A stretch of 64,000 nt of DNA from Epiperipatus broadwayi (taxonomy: Eukaryota; Onychophora; Udeonychophora; Euonychophora; Peripatidae). The stretch lies in NCBI GenBank assembly GCA_028023455.1, contig JAQFVV010000018.1:4679800-4743799 (forward strand), given 5' to 3'. The position numbers were made by a program, and so were the translations under genes. The notes beneath the pieces were generated by a model. The model was not told the origin of the DNA. It saw only the letters and a program-made list of their open reading frames with translations, and ran no database searches. This document shows positions 48,955 to 60,374 of this stretch, in pieces; within the stretch, counting starts at the first letter, position 1, and the number at the start of each line of letters is the position of its first letter.

Positions 48955-49675
48955 TTAATTGACTAATAAAAATCAACAGGGAATAATATTATTTGTTTTA
49001 TGAAATTACATTTTTTATATAGAATATATATTAGGTTTGAAATTTGTTACAAAAATAAATAGTTTCTGAAATTATTTTTTTTTGTATTGAAGTTGTTATT
49101 CCTTCAGTATTCTGTTCAGAAAATTGGCAATATGTGTAACTTGATTTCATCATAGCATTAATTTTTAAATTATCCCAGTAAAACTATTTAAGATAAAATG
49201 GGTTATAACTTAAAGCATTTGTTTTTTTTGTTCATTGTCCTAGTTCCTAGGATCTTTGTGAATCTGAGCTTGTCATGAACAGTAGCAGTTTATATAAGTG
49301 TAAGGATATATGTTTGTGGTGGATATTCAGATAGTTCTATGGATTGCATACAGATAGAAATCACTTTCAAAGTTCACTTACTGAGCATTATTTATACAGA
49401 TTGAAAATTAGTTTATAGATGACCCATACACTCATTATGGTATGTGGACAAAGCACCTATGATGATCAACATAAATCAGGATTCCACCACTTTTTTATGG
49501 TAGATACTTTAGTTCTTAAGTAAGTGCATGCAGATTATTGCTTTACATTGTCCAATAAGTTTGGCATTGGCTAGAAGATTATTAGCCTTGTTTTTATAGA
49601 ATACCTTTTAATTCCAGTCAGAAGAGATGACTGTTGATTATTCATGTTTAATAATTCTAGTAATGAAGGTTTTTG
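48955..49675. other. AT-rich stretch without recognisable genes
   Basis: No feature was recognised between foldback copy 4 and the microsatellite at the LINE 3' end. Confidence 0.5.
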
Positions 49676-49676
49676 A

Positions 49677-49913
<237 letters not shown>

Positions 49914-50165
49914 TTTCAAAGCAAAAAAATATTGAGTCTAAAAAGTTACAGAATCACATCTAGTAGTATATTGATTTGTTACAAAAGGGGAAACAAATTA
50001 CAACAACAACTTTCAGTATATAAGTCTTTATCATTTCTGCATACTTTTTTGCTTGTTTTTAAATTTGGTCTTCTATTTAGTTCAGTTTATGCTTATTCAT
50101 CTCTTTGAAGTTGGAAAAATGCTGATGTTGAAAAATGTCATCATCTATCGTATTAGAATTATATT

Positions 50166-53100
50166 TCATAGACTGGATCTTTGTTTCAAGTGTGACCATG
50201 TGGCTGCAAACACATCTGGTTGAGCTAGGATGCTGTCTCTTTTTCTGAACAGTTCTAGTTTTATTGAATATGTTGCTAGGTGGCATCGAGGGTTATTAAC
50301 AAGTGCAAAAGTGCATCTGGTACACCAGTAGGCATAAAGGCTGTATGTTGCTGCACAAATAGCAGGGATGTTGCCTTTTTTAAATGTATTAATTATTTCA
50401 TCAATTGAAATGATAGCCTTTCTGTATGTGGTAAACATTTGTGATGTATTGTTTTTAGGGCACTGCAGGAATGAAGAAAATGATCTTGTGTCTCTTCTTT
50501 TCTATAACATAGCCCACACATGGGATCTATATTTGTATAGAATCGATGAAATCTAAGGAAATGTTTTGTAGATAGAGCATTAAGATTAAGTTTAAGTAGA
50601 AAATCAAATAATTTTTGTTCTAGTGACCATTTTCTGAATTGTTGCAGTAGTTGCCTGTTGTCTATCCCAAGAACTGATGGATGTAGATTAGGTGTCTGGT
50701 TTGGGTATAGTATATTATAAATGTTTCAGTATGTATACTTGTTGTCATTATTGAGTGATATTTTGTTGTATATTGGTTTGAGTTCTTCAATCAGTGTGGA
50801 TAGATATCCATATGAAGGGGGTGGTCTGTCTGTGGGTATTATACTGATCACACACTCCAGGTCTGGAAATCTTTTTATGGTTGCTGTTATTAGATTTACT
50901 GATTTCTGTGTATAAAAAACATTGATTGTATGGAGTCCAAGTCCATTGCTATGTGGTGGTCTGTTCAGATTTTTTAAAGAGATCGCCACTGTTTTTCCCT
51001 TCCATATTAGTTTGTTACAGATTGATGAGATTTTAGATATGATTGTTTTTGCAAATTTGATTATAGGTGTGTAGTAGGTAATTTTTGTAATTATAAGTTG
51101 AGTAAATAGTGCTACCTTTGCATATATTGACAGGGATGACTTTTCAAGTGAGGTTGTGATTTTTTCAGCATCTTTTTTTAATATATTTTGAATCTTTTGC
51201 CTCATTCCATTGGTTCCAAGGTAGAATGGGAAACCAAGGAAAGCAGATGGTTCACCACTAAACATCTCTGTACAGTGCTTGCCTGTGTATATTGACCATG
51301 CAGCAGTTTTATTTGTGTTAATTTTTAAATTAAAATTTGAGGTATAATTCTTGATTATCTTTTGTAATAAGGGGAGGTTTTTTTTAGAGGGGAGAAAAAC
51401 AGTTACATCGTCCATATAGGCTATGCATGATATATTTAAAGCAGTGTTTGGGATTTGAATGCCTTTTATTTTTTTCTGTATTTCAATTAATAGAGAATTT
51501 ATATATATTGTAAAAAGCAAGGCACTGAGGGGGGATCCTTGTGAGATGGATTGACTTGGTCTGAAAGCTGGTGATTTTTTTCCATTTAATGTGCTATGAA
51601 TTTCATGGTTGAGTAGCAGATTGGCTATTATATATAGTAGGGATGGAGGTGTTGTTTTTTTCAGCACATCTAATAATTTGGCTATAGGCACTGAGTCAAA
51701 TGCTGCCTCAATGTCTAATTGAACTATAATTGGTGCATATTTTTTTTTACTACTTCAATAATTGTTTTGTACATTAAGGCACCCTGGCCAATGGATGATC
51801 CTTTTTTGGCATATTGTGCTGATAATAACACAGGGAGTATGTGTTGTTCTATTTTCTCCTTTATTACTCTTTCAAGAATTTTTATTCCTAAAGGTCCCAT
51901 TGAAATTGGTCATAGATTAGATAAAGATGATATTGCTGTTGGTTTTTTGTTAAATGGAACCATTGCTATTGGGTATAGACTTTGTATGTTGTAAATTTTT
52001 TGAGATATGTAATTGGCTAGATCGCACAGGTATTTGGCTGTGAAGTCAACACAAATTTGGGAATTCCTTGTGGTCCTGGGTGACATGTGTTTGTTATTGT
52101 TGCAAGTTGAAATACAATGTCAGTTGTTGTTATTGATGTGTCTGTTTCAGGGTCTCCAAATATGTCTTCATTTGGTATTACCCTCTTTGTTTTTGCAGTT
52201 TTTTTTAAAGTGTTGATATATTGGGTTTATCATGTTATGTCCAGCTGTTATAGATCCATCTATTTCAAGTGCCATAGGCACTCTGACTGTATATGGGTAT
52301 CCTAATGCCCACTGTATGTATGCTCTGGTCCAAGTGTGTTGTTGTGTAAGGTATATTTTTTTCTTTTTTATTGCTACGTATTGCCTTAGTGTGTTGCATG
52401 TATTGTTGTACATTTCTGTAAGTTTTTTAATTTGTGTTTGATTATCTGTAGTTGGTCTGAAAATGGTTATTCTTTTATGTAGTTCATCTGCCAAAGCTAA
52501 TAATCTGGTGAGGGGGTGTTGAATTTCAAGTAATATGATTGATGTTGAAAGAAAGTATATTGGTGAATGCTATATACTTTTGTACTGGATCGAGTGACAT
52601 GTTTTGAAGTTTTTGGAGCATTATATATGTTTCTGAATATAGGAATTCAGTTGTTTGTGCTGAAATAAGTATTCACATAGTCTTTTGAAGGGCTATTGTT
52701 GTATTCTGTATTTTTGTTAGGTCGAGGGTGATGAACTGGGCAGCATGATCTGAGATTATAGATGGACAGAGTTCAAGATTAAAATAATGATGTAACATTG
52801 GTGAGTAGAAACACAAATCAATAAGTGACTTATATCTATTGTTATTAAAAGATATTGAGTTTGATGGGAGAAAACCTTCAGCACTCATAAGTGGAATTGT
52901 TATTTAATGGATCCATTTAGTGACAAAAATTTGGTAGGTCATGTTGAAATCTCCCAGGAGTATTATGGGATTTGGTGTTGCTGTAAGCATCGACTATTGT
53001 TGCTATTATTCTGGAGATGATGACAGGGCCTGGTGGTATATAGATAAATACTAGGTTAAGTGTGATATTTTTATGATGGAGTGTTATTATGATAAGATTC

Positions 53101-53386
53101 GAGTCAATATATATAATTTTAAAAGAATCAAAAGGGCAGTTGTGGGATATAATTATACCTGTGCCACCTGATGGTGATGATGATTGCCTTGAGCAGGCAT
53201 AAAACCCCTGGCTGACTAAATATTTTGATGGATCAATTTGAGAGTTGCTGTATATTTTTGTTTATATTTTTGTTTCCAATAGCCCCAGTGTGTGTGGTTG
53301 TGTTGTATGTAACCATTTTTTAGTTCAAAAAGTTTTTTAATGGCATTTATGCCTCTAATGTTGAGAGATCCAATTTTTATCTTCAT
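50166..53386 (-). pseudogene. LINE ORF2: endonuclease-reverse transcriptase, broken
   Basis: The start is chosen at 53386, opening MKIKIGSLNIRGINAIKK, the usual beginning of an APE-type endonuclease (LNIRG). Other endonuclease motifs are ILLGDFNM (~52940) and SDHAAQF (52673-52888). A linker with PGPQGIP (~52060) precedes the RT. Visible RT motifs: RT2 block PLGIKILERVIK, VQLDIEAAFDSV (motif A, ~51700), SQGSPLSALLFTIYINSL (motif B) and AYMDDVTVFL (motif C, ~51420), within the 50726-51691 frame. After that come FLGFPFYLG and LIWKGK, then CGLCYRKEETQDHFLHSC (~50480-50530). Lesions: several shifts in the endonuclease; a TGA at a probable former CGA near 51920; one A missing from a poly-A tract at ~51745; a stop near 50726; a shift near 50445. 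Confidence 0.85.
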
Positions 53387-53933
53387 GTTTTTTGGATAAT
53401 TTTATAACAGGGTATTGATTTTTATTTATTTATGAATTCTAATTTTTTGTTTATATTGCAGTAGATGGATGCTGATACATATTTAATACTTTGTAGGGTT
53501 TAGTATCAGTTTTCCTTTCATTTAATATTGGTTCAGACTTTATACAGGCAATTTATGTTGAAAGTGAACAGTTGTCCATTTGTTGTTGGCTTAAATTCAT
53601 TTCTATTTCATCATTTTCTAGGTTGTATATGTCTGATGAGTTGTGCTTTTGGTCTGTTTTTTTTTTGCCTTTTTGGATTCATGTTTTTTAGGTAGTCTAC
53701 CTGCTTTCTTTTTTTCTCTGGTGTATTCTCTTGAATGAGTGGAAGAGGGGGTTCTATTGCATCCATTATGTTTAATGCAGTTTTGTTTATTATTGTAGTT
53801 TGTTTTATTATTGGTGTACTTATATTATCTAGATTTATATTTTTATTATGTAGCTGTATGTGTTTATTTTCTGTTTATTGATTTTAACTTGGTACGCCTT
53901 TTGTTTTATTGAGATGCTGATCCTGTGATGTAA

Positions 53934-55057
53934 TTACTGGATTTTGTGTTGTGGTTTCTTGAGAGTTATTTTCATTTGAATCGTGGGTGTCCATGTTAGT
54001 TTTTGTGTTATTATTTTTTTGGTTGGTCTTTGGGATTGGCAATTTTGCCCTGTTATCATTTTTGCTTGTGTGTGTTTGAACCTGTTTTTTTTTCCAGTTT
54101 CTATTATTGGGTTGTCAATGGATGCAGTGTTATTAGAAATTTTATTTTCATTATCAGTGGGTTGTTCTGGGGAGAGGATTTTGGTTTGTTCACAGTGATT
54201 GCCTTTTGTGTTATCGCACTGAGTTGCTAGGTGGCCTCTCTGTCCACAGCCAAAACAATGTGGCTTTAAACCTCTTATGTGAAGAGAGAGTGTTGCTTCT
54301 TGATCTGTAATTTGTGTTGGGATCGTGGCTACATTTTTATGAAGTTTTATTTTAAATTCAAAACGATTACTACATATTGGTATAGATATGTTTTTTAAAT
54401 ATATTGGCTGTAGGGCAATTACTTTTCCAAATGGGTTTATCATTTTTTGAAAATCTTGTAAGTTGTATTTAAGATAAGTATTTTTTCATACTCCAGTAAT
54501 AATATTTTTTTGGTTTTCATCTATAATTACGAGTGCGTAATTATCGAGTGCTAAAATAGTGGATTGAAAACGTTCTTTTTTCTGCTGAGTATAAAAATCA
54601 ATGGTTATATATTGTGAATTTGGATGGTCTGCGATACAAGAGATTGTTTTCCATAGTGCATTTTGCATAATTGCTTCATATAATAAAGCTTTTGGAAAAC
54701 AATATAATGAGCATTGATTATCAGTTACAGCGAGTACTAGCGATGTTGGTGAAAAAAAACTGTGAAATGTTTCAAATAACATACGAGGCACCGTATTATT
54801 GAAACAGTCCATTACATTTTCAAGCATTTCTTTTGTCCAGATTGTGGCTGGGGGTTGATTTTCCTCTAGAGTGTGTAGATAAAGATTTTTTATATCATTT
54901 GTATTTGTTCTTCGGAAACGCGGTTTTGGTTTGGTGCTGTAATATTGCTGCTACTTTTAGGTATTTTTGCATATGAAATAGGTGATGTTAAAACTAACGA
55001 TGCTGTTAATTTTGTATTTGTGTTTAACTTGCTCACACTTGACTTGGCAGTAGCCAT
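53934..55057 (-). pseudogene. LINE ORF1: CCHC nucleic-acid-binding protein, broken
   Basis: The probable start at 55057 reads MATAKSSVSKLNTNTKLTAS. A frameshift near 54910 is followed by an open stretch to ~54486, a single stop, and the 53934-54443 frame. The C-terminal half contains CFGCGQRGHLATQC, a CX2CX4HX4C zinc knuckle, preceded by HIRGLKPH. This arrangement (N-terminal unknown, then knuckle) is what LINE ORF1 proteins of the Tx1, I and Jockey groups carry; they bind element RNA. A downstream Lys/Asn/Thr-rich tail follows the knuckle. The 53400-53930 region after it has many stops and may be the intergenic spacer. Non-functional. Confidence 0.8.
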
Positions 55058-55280
55058 GATTTATTATTCTGACTCAAGTCAGTTTTTTTTTTAAAAAAAA
55101 GATATGAATACACACCGATATTTTTTAAAAAATATTCTATTAATCTATTATATGATTCAATTTGTCCTGTATTACGTTTGTTTTGGTAAATAACAAATTG
55201 AAACAAGAGAAAAATTTAAATACTTACGTCGGAGAGCTTAAGGATTGCTTCTTACCTCAGCAGAGATTTGCTGCGGGATC

Positions 55281-55297
55281 TATTATTATTATTTTTA

Positions 55298-55349
<52 letters not shown>

Positions 55350-55360
55350 CATCATCATCA

Positions 55361-55395
<35 letters not shown>
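55281..55395. repeat. (TTA)n microsatellite at LINE 5' end
   Basis: A TTA triplet run with internal (TCA)n and two single-base interruptions. It directly abuts the LINE 5' end and, on the other side, the palindromic element starting at 55397. Confidence 0.95.
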
Positions 55396-55396
55396 G

Positions 55397-55703
55397 TATT
55401 TAAACAGCATTAAACTGTTGCACATGCGCTTTGAATTTTAACTATAAAATGAATGAATACTAACACTTCAAACACATGATAAAGTCTTTGGAGAAGATAA
55501 AATGGCCATCTATCTTTTCGAACCCAAACACTTTTGTATGGGCGAATCTTAAGTGTTTGAAAGTGAAAGCATTTGGGTTTAAAAAGATAGATGGACATTC
55601 TATCTTTCCCAATGACTTTATCATGTGTTTGAAGTGTTAGTATTCATTCATTTTATAGTTAAAATCCAAAGCACATGTGCAACAGTTTAATGCTGTTTAA
55701 ATA
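55397..55703. mobile_element. 307-bp palindromic MITE-like element
   Basis: Begins TATTTAAACAGCATTAAACTG and ends with its exact inverse, CAGTTTAATGCTGTTTAAATA. The arms stay almost identical for ~130-150 bp (for example ATGAATGAATACTAACACTT, then CAAACACATGATAAAGTC, inverted at 55603-55650), so the entire element folds on itself with a minimal loop around 55550. Arm differences are few and include GCGC versus GTGC, a CpG-decay-like change. No coding potential. It sits flush with the (TTA)n tract. Flanking TTTATATAGCGCG (right side) recurs near 25.62 kb. Confidence 0.88.
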
Positions 55704-55704
55704 T

Positions 55705-56560
55705 ATTACAGTTTATAAACATCGCGCTATATAAAATAATTGACTTATTTATATTATTATTATTATTATAACTACTTATGCTGATTCTTCCAAGTTCCTT
55801 TTATATTTGTTGATCTCTCCATATTATCTCTTCATTCTTTCTGTTATAATATATAAATACAAAGAAGGGGGATAAATAAGTATATATTAGTTGTATAAAT
55901 AATATATTAATTGATCACAATTGAGGGAGCCAGTTAATCAGTGATTGAGTAGCAGATTCTAAAGTTCAAAATTTACAGATCATAGCTTCAACTCTTTCAC
56001 TTCTAGTGCTTGAAGTGTTTATGAAGTTTTTAGCAACAAACTATTCAGTTATTTATTTATTTAGGGATGAGGAGCTTAGTGGATAGCTGAAAATCTAGAG
56101 ATAGATTAAAAATAAGTCATTTCATTAATTGAAATGATTTTTTTTATATTACACAGCAGTCAACTGATTCTAGAATTTTTAGTCATTCACTCCACTATTG
56201 TACTAATCTGCTCATAGTTTAATAAAGTAGAAGAGTAAGAGAAAGAGCAGATCAAAATGTAGATAAGAAGAACATGAGTAATTTTATCATGTAAACTTTG
56301 ATGGTTTCTTTATACTACTACAATTCAATTAAAAAAATAAGTGAACAGATTTTAAAAAAACAGAAAAAAAATATTGTGTTTCTAAAATATACCAGAATAC
56401 TTAATAACTTGTTTTACAACTTTTTAAAAGCACTTAGCAAAATGTTCAGATAAAATATAGCTTATTATATTTATATGATCATTATTGTTAATGTCTATGA
56501 TCTAATATTGTCTTTTTTTGATTAAAATAAAATGAAAATAATTTAATAAATAAGATTTAT
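55705..56560. other. AT-rich stretch without recognisable genes
   Basis: Short (ATT)n at 55752-55768, otherwise background. Confidence 0.5.
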
Positions 56561-56569
56561 AATATGAAA

Positions 56570-57010
56570 ATACAAATATAATGTATATACTTAACCTCAA
56601 TGTAATTGAATGAGATTTGAACCCAGACTTTCAAGCTCTCTACAGTCATCCATTCCATCCAATATAACCGATACAAATAACCACTTACATGTGAAAAAAG
56701 ATAAATGATCTCCAATAAATGTATTTCATGCTGAACTAACGTACTTGGAGAGTGGAGAGGATTGAATCTTATCCATTGAAGTGAGTACATTTGCTATTTT
56801 AATTTAAACCAAGCACTGATTATTTATATGTATAGGAGATAATGATCCGGGCCAACTGAAGACAGCTGGTTCTCCATGAAATAGGTATATTGGAGATCAT
56901 TTATCTTTTTCACATTTATATGGCTATGTGTATCTATAATATTGGATGGAATAGATGACTGTAGACAGCTTGAAAGTCTGGCTTCAAGTCTTCTTTAATA
57001 TTTAAATATG
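56570..57010. mobile_element. Foldback family copy 5
   Basis: The left end (GTATATACTTAACCTCAATG, then GAGATTTGAACCCAGACTTT at ~56609 and CATCCATTCCATCCAATATA) is inverted at the right end (ATATTGGATGGAATAGATGA, GCTTGAAAGTCTGGCTTCAA, ~56938-56985). The arms are ~140-240 bp; the left is shortened relative to copy 1. The centre holds GATCCGGGCCAACTGAAGAC, corresponding to GATCTGGACCA in other copies (CCGG here versus CTGG elsewhere). It ends ~90 bp before the exon-like segment at 57094, so if that exon is real the insertion is intronic. Confidence 0.78.
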
Positions 57011-57093
57011 AAGATTTACTTAAGTATGCTTCTTTTATAATACGCCACTTCTATTATATTAAGATAACTTAATATTTATTCTTTCTCTTTCAG

Positions 57094-57183
57094 TTAAATT
57101 GCCTTACAACTGCAGTTATATCAATTATAATCCAAATGAAAAAGAAGTCATTGATCCCAGTGACGCCACAAGAGCGGTTATAT
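57094..57183 (+). CDS. Candidate 90-bp internal exon of an unidentified gene
   Basis: TTTATTCTTTCTCTTTCAG at 57075-57093 is a strong polypyrimidine-AG acceptor. GTAAGT at 57184-57189 is a consensus donor. The 90 bp between (30 codons, symmetric phase) are open in two forward frames and less AT-rich than either flank. Phase 0 reads LNCLTTAVISIIIQMKKK, then SLIPVTPQERLY. Phase 1 reads KLPYNCSYINYNPNEKEVID, then PSDATRAVI, with one potential N-glycosylation site (NCS). I prefer the second because its composition is less biased, but cannot prove it and recognise neither. No neighbouring exon was found. It could be a chance arrangement. Confidence 0.45.
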
Positions 57184-57232
57184 GTAAGTACGTTACATTT
57201 TCATTTTCTATAATGAAATTACGTGTGAGAGA

Positions 57233-57360
57233 GTGCACAAGTTTATATTTAAAAAATGTCTTTTTCTCTTATTTGAATATTCATTTATTGATCACATTTG
57301 GTAATCAAAAAAATGTCTTTTTTTCTGATTTGAATATTTATTTATTGATCATATTTGTAA
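57233..57360. repeat. Two tandem ~58-bp units
   Basis: AAAAAATGTCTTTTTCTCTT, then ATTTGAATATTCATTTATTG and ATCACATTTG recurs directly after as AAAAAATGTCTTTTTTTCTG, ATTTGAATATTTATTTATTG and ATCATATTTG. A partial third piece, ATTGATCACATTTGATAAAT, lies at 57532, beyond the hairpin. Confidence 0.85.
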
Positions 57361-57488
57361 ATAATATATATTATAGCTATAACCTTAAGACTATGCGCCT
57401 AAAATGAGACAATAGGGACTTCTACAAATCTAAACACAAGATTTTAGGTGCATAGTCTTACGATTATAGCCTTAATATATATTATTTA
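57356..57488. repeat. 133-bp hairpin element
   Basis: TAAATAATATATATTATAGC, continuing TATAACCTTAAGACTATGCG and CCTAAAAT (to 57405), is inverted at 57441-57488 (ATTTTAGGTGCATAGTCTTA onward). The arms are ~48 bp with a ~35-bp loop. GCGCC against GGTGC again looks like CpG decay. It appears inserted between copies of the ATTGATCAYATTTG...AAATAAT repeat (57345 and 57532). MITE-like. Confidence 0.85.
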
Positions 57489-57499
57489 TGTAATAAGTA

Positions 57500-60365
57500 T
57501 GGCTTTACAAATTATTAATTGCAACTTTAAATTGATCACATTTGATAAATAATGTTTGTCATTTTGCTTGTTGTGCTTACATATCAGTAATTTTATATTT
57601 TTCAGTTAACTTATTATAAAGTAACAAGTTTTTATTTTGTTTTGTCATTAGTGTTACTAAACAGCACTTAGTGGCATAACTTAGAAACTATTTCTGATAA
57701 GAGTTAAATGTTATTCAGAAGATGGGGGGAGGGGTTTCAACTATATGGATAAGATAAAAATAAATTAGGAGGACTTAAATATTTTGATTAAATCCCGAAA
57801 TAAATTACATATATGGATATATTCCTTTCAATTGTCATCACTTTTAGTATGCAAAACCTCATCCAGTTTTTGGATTTAGTGATATATATATATATATATA
57901 AATAAATTTCAGTACTAAATAGTAATGAATAGATAATTATTATTCAGTATTATCAACATAATATATAAAGATTGTGTACAGTCATAAACAAAAATAATTC
58001 AGAAGTCCAGTTTAAAATATTTTATATTATGAGAATATAAGTATATTTCTAAAGGTAAATTAAATATGTAGACTTACTGGCTTGATTTGTATATTAAATA
58101 AATTGCTAAACAAGATTTTGACCCAAAAAATATACCTTGAATGCATTGTGATAATCTACTATTATAACTAGAGTTGAATTAAATTCAAGACATTAAACAA
58201 CATTCAGGATATTTTATAAAAATATTTAAAACAACAAAACTTCGACTTTAGTTGTAAAAAAAAATAATAATAAAGCTGCAACTGAGATACAAAAGCTAAA
58301 TTTAAAAAAATCTCATTTAAACTTTTGACTGATGCTTTTAGTAGTAACCATGAATTTTGTTAGCAATATTATTAACAATTAACATTAATGCTATAGCCAT
58401 AATTCTGGATTATAAAGTTAGTATATAACCAAAATATTTTTAGGAAAGTGATGAATTTTCCAATATTTTTTAATTAATTAATAATATTAAAGCTGCTTTC
58501 TCCTCCAGTAATTAAATATTAATACTTATTAAGGATTATTGTCAGTGTTTTTAAACTGGTGGGTAATTACATGTATTTTTTTTAGTTGTAGTTTCACTTT
58601 AGAAAATCTATTTGTCTTGAATAAATATTATAAATTTTGGTTTTGCTATTAATTTTATTGCTACTTTTTAAATTTTTATTTTTATTATATTAATAGTATA
58701 TTTTCATATAGTGTTATATTTTTTGTAATTAAATAAGTATGTAGTTATTTCTAGTAAAAATACCACTCTATTAGATTCTAAATGTATGATCAATCAAACA
58801 AATCTGTGAAACTCCCACGAAGATTATAATATACCGATAAGTTACAATAATTACGTTAATTGCTGCTCTGTAAATCAGGCAATGTTCAACTTCCAGTAAC
58901 ACTTCATCCCATTGATCAAATTGATATAGTTATACTTTGCTCAGCAAAGGATATATTCAGAAATCTTTCAGTTTCAATTACTATTAAGTGCTTGTCAATG
59001 AGTTGATTGGATTTCTTATGCCAAAATTTTGTTTTTATTCTTTTATAATCTTCAGTTAATATTATTATTTAATGTTTTAATCAATAACTAAAAAAACAAA
59101 CTTGTGAATAATATTCAGGAAAAGATCTTAATAATATATTTAGTAAAAATACTATTATTTGTTTTTTAAAATTTGTTTAAAATATATATACTTACTATGA
59201 AGAACAAATATTTTTAAGAATTTAATTATCAAGAATTTTATTTTAAAAATTAAAACTGGAGTTCAAAATCTGAATGCAGAAAAATGAAAAGAGAAAATCT
59301 ATATAATCTCCAATATCATGAAAATTGAATTATTTTAAATAATTAAAGTCAAAAATAAAAAGAACCAAGAGTTAAAGACGTAAAAGCACCTCTATTAGTA
59401 ATTGTTGCACTGTATTGTTATATTTGCATAGTTCTTTGTTGTCAGCGCATTAATATTCAGTTTTTGTGAATGATCAACTTATTTTACTTTTCAACTAAAT
59501 TAACTAATTAACTAATATTTATTTTAAATTACCAGTATTATTAATACACGCGACCAATTAAGTTAGCTATAAGCTTCCTAATTAAAAAAACTACAACTGG
59601 AAAAGTCCTCAAGTTAGCTAAATATATTTTCCGTGCTTTTTAAGTTTGAATCCTAAATAATCTGCCCAAAACACTATTTCTCTAATTCTTAAATATTGAG
59701 GATCTAAGCAGTTATTTTGATTGCTGGTGTTTGTAATTGCTTTTAATATAATTTTCTAGTAATTTTTTATATTTTAGCCTAGATTATGAGATTTAAAAAA
59801 GAGCTCTGGTGTTAAATACTATATCTTAAAATAATGAGTTTCTTCATTGTAAATATGTGTATGTATTCGTAGGAATACAGATATATATGCATACATAAAT
59901 AATTCTATTTAATTTACTATTAATTTGTCAGTCTCGTTACTCAACATTAGCTTACCAGATTCTCATTACTACATCAAATTTATAAGCAAACGATGACGGG
60001 GTAATCGATTTCTAAAGTTCAAGATATTTAAAATTTAAAATTATACTCTTTGATTACAATAGCATAAAATATTTAAAAATATATTTTAAAGCCAGAAAAT
60101 GGAGGTACAAAAATCTTTTCATTTGTAAATAATAATAAAAATTTACAAAAATAAATAAAACCCGATGAAATGCATTCCACGGAAGCCTTATTCCTGAAGT
60201 CTTCAGTCTTTCAATTGTTCCAGGCGCTCTTGAAAAAATCCATACTTTAGAAAGATACTACTATTATAAAAAAATTGAAAAGAATTACATATTTGTAGTG
60301 TACGTGAATCAATATGTAAGCATTTATGATTATTTATGTTATCGTCATCAGCATCATTTTAACCA
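57500..60365. other. AT-rich stretch without recognisable genes
   Basis: No second exon with splice flanks comparable to 57094-57183 was seen. A short (TA)n run lies at 57882-57900. The rest is background. Confidence 0.45.
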
Positions 60366-60374
60366 TTATCGATC

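Larger units (their letters stand above)
49914..55280 (-). mobile_element. Nearly full-length Tx1/L1-type LINE
   Basis: Order on the minus strand: short 5'UTR from ~55280, ORF1 with a CCHC knuckle (start 55057), a ~550-bp interval, ORF2 (start 53386) with endonuclease, RT and C-terminal zinc motif, and a 3'UTR of ~250 bp ending in trinucleotide repeats. Both ends abut (TTA)n tracts (49678-49819 and 55281-55395), suggesting insertion into or use of (TAA)n DNA. The ORF content, the FLGFPFYLG.-like block after the RT and the CX2C/HX4-5C zinc motif fit the Tx1/L1 group. The RT palm motif is YMDD rather than the usual (F/Y)ADD. Frameshifts and stops mean this copy cannot move by itself. Confidence 0.85.

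Noticed and set aside
51400-51440. YMDD as evidence of an endogenous virus
   Set aside because: Surrounding RT motifs, endonuclease order and the C-terminal zinc motif are of the LINE type; no protease, integrase, envelope or LTRs are visible.
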